A program made the position numbers and the translations under genes. Of a DNA stretch of 64,000 nucleotides, positions 56,481-64,000 are shown one piece after another (the stretch's first letter is position 1; every line of letters starts with the position of its first letter). Source of the DNA: Geosiphon pyriformis (Eukaryota > Glomeromycota > Glomeromycetes > Archaeosporales > Geosiphonaceae); NCBI GenBank assembly GCA_016748015.1, contig JAAOMT010000071.1:262863-326862 (forward strand), given 5' to 3'. The notes below the pieces were generated by a model. That model was not told the origin of the DNA. It saw nothing but the letters and a program-made list of their open reading frames with translations, and made no database searches.

Positions 56481-58193
56481 TTAGGCTTTAGGGTCAATCT
56501 CTTCGTCTGAATTCTTTGATCCAGGATGTGCAGATTTAAGATGCCTTTGGAGATCATATTCCCTTTTATACCTGTATTGACATCCTTTCACTAAGCATCC
56601 TATTTTCCTTCCAGACTCTTCATAATTGCCGCCAGTGAAATGTTCAATCAGTGAAATCTCGTTGTTGTAAGTGCCTATTTTTTTCCATTGCCTTGGTTTG
56701 GATTGCTAATAAAAAAAGCATATGTCGATATATATAAATTGATATAGAGAAAAGCATTTAAACCTACCTCATGAATTGCTCTTTTATGTTTTTGCATTTC
56801 ATTCTTTGTGGTAAACTTGTATTCGCATTCTGGCCAATCGCACTGAAAAGGTCGAATACGTTGATGAACACGCTGAACATGAGCATTCAAGTTCTTTAAC
56901 TATCAAATTTAAAAAAGGATAAAATTTTACGAGTCCTCATAATCCAAAATTAAGGGAACTTACTAAGGAAAACCACCTACACTATGATAATACCCATCAC
57001 ATCCTTCCCATTCACAAGAAAACATTATGCGATTGGGATCATGAGTTCGAATATGTTTACGCAGACCCGCTGATTTGGTGAACGACTTAAAGCATATAGC
57101 ACAACTCGTAAGGGGTTCATGATCTTGGCGAATGTGGGCTTGCAGCTCAGGATGTTTGATAAATTCTCGTCCACAATTCTCACGCCCACATTGAAAACGA
57201 GGACCCACTAAAATTAAAAGTGCTTTTTATTCTTATTGTTGATATAATAATATGGCTAAAACTTATAGTGTTTACCATTGTGAGAAGTATTTTGATGATT
57301 TTTCAGATGCTGCTTTCTTACGTAGCTTTTTGTGCAACTAGGATAATCACATGCAAAAGGCTTTTGATCAGTGTGATTAGTGAGATGATTTCGAAGTTGA
57401 TACTTTTTGGCAAAAGCTTCACTACATCCCTCAAAAGCACACTTAAAATTTTCAATGATGTATAAAGTCAATAGATAATATTAAAGCAAAAAATGCCTGA
57501 TTACAGAAATTTATGACCTTAAATGGTTTACCAAATTCGTGAATTCTTAAATGGAAATCAAGGCTATGTTGATATTGATAGGCTTTATCACAACCTTGAT
57601 GTGGACATTTCCTTGGTCGTGGATCCTCGCCGTGCATTATTGCATGTTCTTTTAGGTTATGCGGCCGCCTATAAGCTTTATTACAGCCTGAATAAAGGCA
57701 TTTGAAGGGTTTCTATAAAAAAAATATAATTGCTCAGATAAGAGTCATAATACAAAAAGATCGTTTTTAATTTCACCTCTCCCGTGTGCACCATTCGATG
57801 ATATTCTAGTCGCACAGGTTTCGAATAGGTTTTATCACAGCCCTCAAAGGTACACATATATGGTTTCTTATGAACTTCAGCTATTTTCCCATTAACAAGC
57901 CTTATGTCCTGAGAAGTTTTCGTCTCTGAATTTACAATGACTTCTACTTTAGATTCAACAGGAAAACCCAACTGAATCGCTTCATCGAATTCACTCCCGG
58001 AGTCTGTTGTTTCTAATTCGCTTTCATAAGAGAAATCTTGATCGCTAAATAAAATAATCTGGGCGTCGTTTAAACCTTGGGAAGATTCAAGTTCCAATTC
58101 TTCTGAAACATGGTAAATTTCAGCTTTGCGCTTGAGTAGCCCCGGAGTTTCTGACGAGAATTCGACCTTTGTTGTAAGATTGGAATTCAACAT
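56481..58193 (-). CDS. TFIIIA-like C2H2 zinc-finger protein (6 exons)
   Basis: Probable RNA polymerase III factor that binds the 5S rRNA gene and 5S RNA. Exons on the minus strand: 58193-57777, 57712-57518, 57441-57276, 57207-56981, 56899-56768, 56705-56481; 1362 nt, 453 aa. The first about 110 residues are acidic and Ser/Glu-rich with no finger. Ten C2H2 fingers follow, starting YMCTFEGCDKTYSKPVRLEYH. Finger 7 has a C-x2-C pair (TSCAICFKSF); the others have C-x4-C. Exon joins restore canonical spacing, e.g. finger 8 spans the exon 4/5 join with 12 residues between Cys and His. Finger 10 (CLVKGCQYRYKREYDLQRHL) follows a linker of about 37 residues, as in the ten-finger fission-yeast TFIIIA. 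A 5S assay would separate TFIIIA from another poly-finger factor. Confidence 0.85.
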
Positions 58194-58411
58194 TTTACTG
58201 AAGCTGGCGTTCTGAGATAAAATTTTTTAAATGGATCTTTTCATTGCAACTGTAACACAATTGACATCTGACATCAAAATATTCATCATTCGCAAGATTT
58301 GGATACATGAACAACCAAACAACTTGAATACCAACTTCAAGTGAGGAGTTCTAACAACAGGCGGGCATTTTTAAGTTTAATTTTTACTCCTTAAATAAAC
58401 AAACTTCCAGA
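58194..58411. promoter_or_regulatory. Bidirectional intergenic promoter region
   Basis: 218 bases between the start codons of the TFIIIA-like gene (-) and CHO2 (+). Both promoters and 5' UTRs must lie here or inside the neighbours. No strong TATA box is seen. Confidence 0.5.
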
Positions 58412-61400
58412 ATGCCAGACAATGATAATGTTTCTGCCCAAGTTGTAGAAGAAAGTAACTGCGAAAAGGAGGGAGGCATTAATAGTGATATCGCCAATTC
58501 AGAAGAGTATAAATATAATAAAGGAAGACCAGAAGTTGAAGTTGTCTATGGAAAAACTCCTGATGGCAAAGGTATCATTCGAAAATATTCTCTTACGACC
58601 CTTGAGCCATATTATTGATAAATTTGTAATATTAATGGAGTCAAGGTCATCTGTTATTCATATATTTATAAAAGTTGGAAAGAATTTTATAATTATTTCT
58701 GCAGATAGTCTTTCAAATAAAAGAAATAATTCAAATGTTAGCATCATTCATATCTTATGTGGAAAATGCTTCTTCATGATATTTGAGGTTTCCAACTAAG
58801 TTTTTAACTTAAAATCCTTGTTCATTCCCAACGCATCTAATCATCGCTCGGTTTAGCATTTCGTGTACCTCACACCACCGATATGCTAACTGCCGTCTTT
58901 CAACCCAACGTGGAGAAATCCATTTTTGATTATATAACCCTAGTCGTTATTGGGCTTCAACTTTTTTTATTCTTTTTTATTCCTTCATATATCAGACCAT
59001 GGGTTTATCTTTCTTTATTTATCTGCTGGCGGACCGCATATAATTTTGGGTTGGGTATCCTGCTAAAATATCAGAGTGATAAACGTTTTCTCGTTTTATG
59101 GGCTAAACGTAATAAGATATTCGATAAAGAAAAAGGAGGTAAAATATACGCATTTTTGAAGAAAGAATTGAGTACCAAGATGGGCGATGATTATGATTTT
59201 GAGGCAAGCGTAAATTTGACCAAATATCGCAGCTCTGAGTGAAGGTCTTTCAATTTATCGAATTATATGATTTCTTCAAGTTATTTAGGCTGCCCCAATA
59301 GAATTTAACACTTGGCTTCTTTTCCGGGAGCTTGTTGATTTGATTCTTTTGAACGATTTCACATCTTATATCTGCTTCGCCTTGGCCAATTTCCATATTC
59401 CCGAGAATTCTGGTTTTATTCTTAATGTGTTAAGATGGGCTGGTGGATTGTTTATATTTTGGTTTAACATTTGGGTCAAAACCGATGCGCATCGTGTTGT
59501 AAAAGACTTTGCCTGGTGTATGTGTTAAATAGTTGTTTTTTATGCAAAGTTTATTTTTTGATTTTTGATTCCTCTTTCAACATTATTAGATTGGGGTGAC
59601 TTCTTCTTTCTAGTTGATCAGTCGCTAACTTTTGATGGTGTATTTGAGATGGCGCCACATCCCATGTATTCTGTTGGCTATGTGGGCTATTATGGAATTT
59701 CAATGATGATGGCTAGCTATACAGTTTTATTCGTTAGCTTGGCGGCGCATGCGGCACAATTTGCTTTTCTTACCTTCGTTGAAAATCCTCGTAATATCAA
59801 AACTTAACTATAATTGTCTTATGAAATTATCTACCAATCTATGAAACTTAAAATGACTAAATTTTTATACAGATATCGATAAAACGTACAACACACCTAA
59901 ACCACTTAATGGTAGATCACCCAGACCGGCCATTCGCATTTCTGACCAGTCTTGGAATCAATCAGAATTAGAGATCCTATCGCCCATTGCAGGAATTCTT
60001 CCAACTCTTCCTGATATTTCGAATGCTTCGAATTCTCATTTTCGGCGTGATTTGATTGTCTTCAAAAATTTCGACCTTCTTCGCTCTGCGGATTTATTCG
60101 TGATTTTTATCATATTTTACTCAGTTGTTGTACCCCTTTTCATCGCGGGAGCCTCAGAAAATTATGTCAAGTTTTTTTTTATCACTCAATGCTTGGCTTG
60201 GCGGATATTCCATACATATGGATTGGGTAGTGTCCTTTATTTGCAGAGCAAAGACAAATTTTTGACCAAACATTATATAAAATACGGCGGGAGTGCAGGC
60301 GATGCGTTTTCCAATTGGAAGAGGTACGTGAGAATTGTCTCATGCTATATTTTGGCCACTAATTATACTTTCATTTAATCCTCACTTACTTTCCAAGTAT
60401 ATACAATCTTTCTTTGTGCATGAATTACGTCACTTTCTTCTTGGCTGGTTGGAACATGTATCATCTTCCCGAAAATTGGACTTATGGATTGATTTTGTTG
60501 CGTCATACACTCGGAGTCTTGCTTATTGTCTTGCATGTTTGGACCTCTGTCTCGGTTTTTGAAGTTTTAGGGGATTTCGGATGGTTTTATGGTGATTTTT
60601 TCATCGATGAATACCCTATCACTCTATACTATACCGGCATTTATCGATTTTTGAACAATCCCGAGCAAATAATAGGCCATGCGGCTTTTTGGGGTGTAAC
60701 TTTAATGGCAAACAGCTGGGTTATCTTCGGGTTGGCACTTTTTTCTCAAATTTCCAATGTCCTGTTCCTGAGGTACGTTGAAAGCCCGCACATGAAGAAA
60801 TTATATGGTGATAAGATCCGTAAAGAAGCAGGCATTACAAAAACGATCAAACGTGTAAAGACAATAATACCTGGAAAGGTGAAAGATGAGGTTTCAAAAA
60901 TTCGGGAGGCGCATGAAATACAGGTCGTGGAACGTGTGGTCAAAGAAGTTGCAGAGACTATGGAAAAGGTCGTTGAAGATACAGCTGAGGCGGTAGGGGA
61001 TTTTGTAGAAGCTGCAAGGCCCAAGCTTCAAGAAGTAGTTTTAGAAACCAGAAGTTTGTTTAAGAGCTCGAGAGATAAATTTATATATGCGTAAATATTT
61101 TTCTTTGAGGCTCTTTTACCCTTGATTAGCATCCCATTGAATCGGATTTTTTATTTCAGTCGTGTTGCCCAAGACATAGACCTTACAAGATATGCCATTT
61201 CACTCATTCCCCCTGTTGATGAATCAGAAATCTCAAGACTTGTCACACCACCATCTTCGCCTCTGATTGATGGTCCAAGTGTCTTGGAAACTTCCGAAAT
61301 AAATTCTTTAGCCTACGCACTTGGATCTCCTATTCACATAAAATGGTCTGCACCTAAAAATTATTCTTCAAAAGACTGGATTGGTGTATATAAAGTTACC

Positions 61401-62233
61401 GCCAATTCTTCCAAGTTGGTGACAACTGTTTCTAGCAAAGGTCGATATTTTTATATCAAGCCTGAGGAAGAAGAAAGCGAACCAAACTCGACTATTCCTA
61501 CTCAGGTTGATGAGCAATATCATCTGGAGACAGGTAAAATGTGTTTTAAAGGTGATTATTTACCATGGGAGATAGGAACCTATGAATTCAGGTATCATCA
61601 TGATAACAAACATAACGTTATGGCTGTATCTCGACCGTTTGAGATTGTTGGTATGTATCAATAGTTTTAAAATATTGTTTATTTTCAAGATTTTCAGTTA
61701 AATGTTTGAATATTTTATTTTCAAATATAACAGTGAACACCCCTGAAGATCCTTCCGATCTTGCTTCAATGGAGAAAACTATCCTTAATCTTGTTCAAAA
61801 AGCACTTGACTCTGATATTTCTCTTATCCCACACAATACAAGTGATGATTACGTTCTCATGAAAGACATTCATGCAAAGCGTATCGTTTATGGGATCAAA
61901 ATGATGTTCGGTGTAGACTTTGCGTGGGAGGTGGTCGCAGCCGAGGGGAATGTCGGGAGATTAGCTGGAAGAGTAAGTACAATGCTCGCCGTTCTTTTTC
62001 AATTGGCCTAAAATTATCAATTTGAATGCTAATCTTTAATATTACCCCAGGTGTTCAAAGCTCGTCGTGCACTTGCTCCTTTTTTATCTTCACATCAACG
62101 GTTGAAATCCAATGGGAGTATAGCTTCAACAAATTCATCTGCATCAAGTTCTAGAAGCAGTGAAACCAACAACTTTATAAAATATAATCAAAACCAGTTG
62201 GCAACACCTGTTCTCAGTGAGAATGAAATTTAA
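58412..62233 (+). CDS. CHO2: Phosphatidylethanolamine N-methyltransferase (Cho2)
   Basis: Integral ER membrane enzyme that transfers a methyl group from S-adenosylmethionine to phosphatidylethanolamine, the first of three steps to phosphatidylcholine. Exons: 58412-58571, 58857-59209, 59289-59517, 59590-59790, 59873-60323, 60398-61090, 61160-61650, 61734-61972, 62051-62233; 3000 nt, 999 aa, somewhat longer than the yeast enzyme. The first join gives [20 protein letters not shown], the conserved N-terminal motif. About ten hydrophobic segments lie between residues 70 and 620. The two repeated methyltransferase-like halves are marked by [18 protein letters not shown] (about 266-283) and [16 protein letters not shown] (about 550). 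Residues about 635-695 form a charged amphipathic helix; the rest is a soluble C-terminal domain with a Ser-rich tail. The second donor (59210) was chosen because it keeps the frame; a GTGAAG nearby does not. Confidence 0.93.
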
Positions 62234-62632
62234 TCGCGAGATGGAATTGAAGTGATTGTTCCCACTACTTGTAGTAATAATATCTTATTGTAAGCTCAAG
62301 ATTTTTCGTCTTTTTGACATTACCATTCCTGAGTTAATTTCTTTATTCATTACATCGACATTATACCAAAACATTTGGGAATCGAATTAGTAGTAAATTA
62401 TATCGTTAGATTCGACACTTTCTATTCATTTAGGCAAGGGAAGTTTTATTTATCCTGAAGTAATTAACATTGATATCTTCTGTTACGTCACGCGACATAT
62501 GGTGCTCCTCTTAGATAGATGATCATAGTGACTCATTGTATGTGGCTGAAAACTAACATTGAAAGGTTCACCCTTCTGATAAACGAGGATAGGTGCTCAA
62601 AACCTTTAGTCGCATGTTCGATTTACTTACAA
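62234..62632. other. Intergenic region CHO2 - GCP4
   Basis: CHO2 3' flank and GCP4 promoter. No gene, RNA or repeat recognised. An ATG at 62614 is in a different frame from GCP4 and could act as a short upstream start. Confidence 0.5.
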
Positions 62633-64000
62633 ATGTTTCACGAGTTATTATTGGCTTTGTCTGGTTTATCGGGAGACTTATTCATCCCATATCCCCCTGC
62701 CCCAGAAAATCCAGTGTTATTTAAAATACCGCCAGATTTCCCGTTCTTGCATCAAGCTGAACGGACTTCTCTAGAGCGGTTAGCTATCTTGGGATTTCAT
62801 TATCGCGCTATCGTTATCTTTCTAGATAGTAATCGAGGTAGAAATGTGTCAACTACACCCCGTGGCTCTTTTGTATATGCTTTTTGCAACGCCGTTAACG
62901 ATGCTCTCTCCGACTACAAAAAACTTGTGATCGAGACGGAAAAAAAAGTTTTGAACAAAGATGATACGGGGGGATTTGTATCAATATCACATTTGACCTC
63001 AGTGTTCGCTGTATATCATATAATATTGCCACAATTACATAATCTAGTCAAAGAAATCAACGCCAATTCAGCAAAATACTATGGTGCTGGTGTTCTCAAT
63101 CTTCTAGTTGATCGATGCAATACGGGAGTTCCAGAACTACGAGAAATTATGCTGAAACTTGTACATGCTTGTCACCGTGTTATGTATCAGTATGTGACAT
63201 CTTGGATGGTGTATGGTAACTTGCAGGATATATACAGGGAATTTTTTATTAAGGAAATGACTGTTGAACAGCAGCAATCACAAATAAGTACAAATTTAGA
63301 AGAATTCAGTCAAACACGTTGGCATCAACGCTTTACAATTGATGAATCTTTGATCCCAAAATATATACCAATAAGCACAGCGGAATCGATTCTTTTCGTT
63401 GGAAGGGCGATTGCAACTGTCAGATATGCGAGCAAAACGCATTCACATCAAAACAATAGGATGTTGCCTCGGAACCTTAGCGCAATGCATCTTGAATATC
63501 TATTAAAGCTTTCTTCTAATCCTATTTTTAATCCTCTGGAACTTGAAAACGTAGTGAACACTATCCGTAATAATGTAGCTCAATGGTTATGGCAAGTCGT
63601 ATTAACTGGCGATAAGGTAATTGCATGCTTGGAAAGTTTCAGAAATTACTTTTTACTTGGGCAGGGAGACTTTGCACTTTCTCTCGTGGAACAATTTGAA
63701 AAATTGGCAAATTCAAGATTGAATTCCACAAGAGCTTCATTAATAAAAGAACCAGAATTGAATTCGCTTCTTATCCGTGCTTCAGTGGGTACTCTGGCTG
63801 AGAATGATTTGACACTTGAAAAATTCAAGTTTAAGTTGGGAAATCAGATTGAACAATCAAATTTACAATCCATCAATTTTGATGATATAATGATTGGAAC
63901 TCCTCTCCGATTTGAATATGACATAAATTGGCCGCTAGATTTGTTTGTTACGTCTGAAGATTTGTCCAAGTATGGAACTATGTTTTCCTTTCTAATTTCC
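62633..64000 (+). CDS. Gamma-tubulin complex component 4 (5' part)
   Basis: Component of the gamma-tubulin ring complex that nucleates microtubules at spindle pole bodies. Starts MFHELLLALSGLSGDLFI, the conserved GCP4 N-terminus, and runs 456 codons without stop or intron to the window edge. GRIP1 landmarks: DFPFLHQAERTSLERLAILG, SISHLTSVFAVYHIILPQL, ACHRVMYQYVTSWMVYGNL, REFFIKE, IPKYIPISTAESILFVGRA and FRNYFLLGQGDFALSLVEQF. The C-terminal gamma-tubulin-binding domain begins with RFEYDINWPLDLFVTSED near residue 435 and continues outside. The ATG at 62633 is chosen because it aligns with the family start. GCP2, 3, 5 or 6 are less likely, since their long N-terminal extensions are missing. Confidence 0.92.
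   Translation, partial: MFHELLLALSGLSGDLFIPYPPAPENPVLFKIPPDFPFLHQAERTSLERLAILGFHYRAIVIFLDSNRGRNVSTTPRGSFVYAFCNAVNDALSDYKKLVIETEKKVLNKDDTGGFVSISHLTSVFAVYHIILPQLHNLVKEINANSAKYYGAGVLNLLVDRCNTGVPELREIMLKLVHACHRVMYQYVTSWMVYGNLQDIYREFFIKEMTVEQQQSQISTNLEEFSQTRWHQRFTIDESLIPKYIPISTAESILFVGRAIATVRYASKTHSHQNNRMLPRNLSAMHLEYLLKLSSNPIFNPLELENVVNTIRNNVAQWLWQVVLTGDKVIACLESFRNYFLLGQGDFALSLVEQFEKLANSRLNSTRASLIKEPELNSLLIRASVGTLAENDLTLEKFKFKLGNQIEQSNLQSINFDDIMIGTPLRFEYDINWPLDLFVTSEDLSKYGTMFSFLIS

Noticed and set aside
56325-56510. 61-codon plus-strand frame
   Set aside because: Lies between convergent genes and overlaps the TFIIIA last exon; no similarity.
1-64000. tRNA, rRNA or snoRNA genes
   Set aside because: No cloverleaf or rRNA-like segment noticed by eye; a covariance-model search would be needed to be sure.

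Overview
The window looks like a piece of an arbuscular-mycorrhizal (Glomeromycotina, Rhizophagus-like) fungal genome. This is an inference from four things: very high A+T, genes with many short introns, a dense stack of Ty3/gypsy elements with a dUTPase in the polyprotein, and a non-LTR element of a type I associate with this group. It has two contrasting halves: a repeat-only, AT-rich part (1 to about 52,390) and an ordinary gene-dense part (about 52,400 to 64,000).

Repeat half. Two related Ty3/gypsy families occur, called A and B here. A1 (minus, 1-6215) is cut by the window edge; its 5' LTR abuts B1. B1 (plus, 6216-12305) starts mid-polyprotein, as expected if A1 inserted into it. B1 shares an LTR (11438-12305) with B2 (plus), whose leader and primer site are missing. 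B2 is split in its reverse transcriptase by a complete minus-strand B element, B3 (16616-36351). B3 is split in its integrase by a complete minus-strand A element, A2 (19077-28932). B2 resumes at 36352 and ends with an LTR at 40205. There it abuts the gag gene and LTR of an older, decayed B-like element, B4 (40206 to about 42,350). Coding frames continue across the A2 and B3 insertions, with 4-bp target duplications. Domain order in both families is gag (CCHC) - protease - Cys-rich module - dUTPase - RT - RNase H - integrase - an extra downstream ORF of about 210-240 aa.

After an extremely AT-rich stretch with a 69-T run lies a minus-strand LINE-type element (about 44.5-51.3 kb): ORF1 with a zinc knuckle; ORF2 with endonuclease, RT, RNase H and a terminal zinc finger. 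It is in one frame throughout but full of stops. Nearly all damage in the elements is by transitions: the two LTRs of A2 differ at about 59 sites in 979 bp, by my hand alignment, all C/T or G/A. This suggests cytosine-deamination mutation (RIP-like or methylation-linked).

Gene half. Four housekeeping genes can be modelled: threonyl-tRNA synthetase (plus, 16 exons, 711 aa, with one GC-AG intron); a ten-finger TFIIIA-like factor (minus, 6 exons, 453 aa); phosphatidylethanolamine N-methyltransferase Cho2 (plus, 9 exons, 999 aa), divergent from TFIIIA across a 218-bp spacer; and the start of gamma-tubulin complex component 4 (plus, open to the window end). They serve translation, 5S rRNA transcription, phosphatidylcholine synthesis and microtubule nucleation and share no pathway. 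All exon models come from reading frame, splice signals and family similarity by eye.
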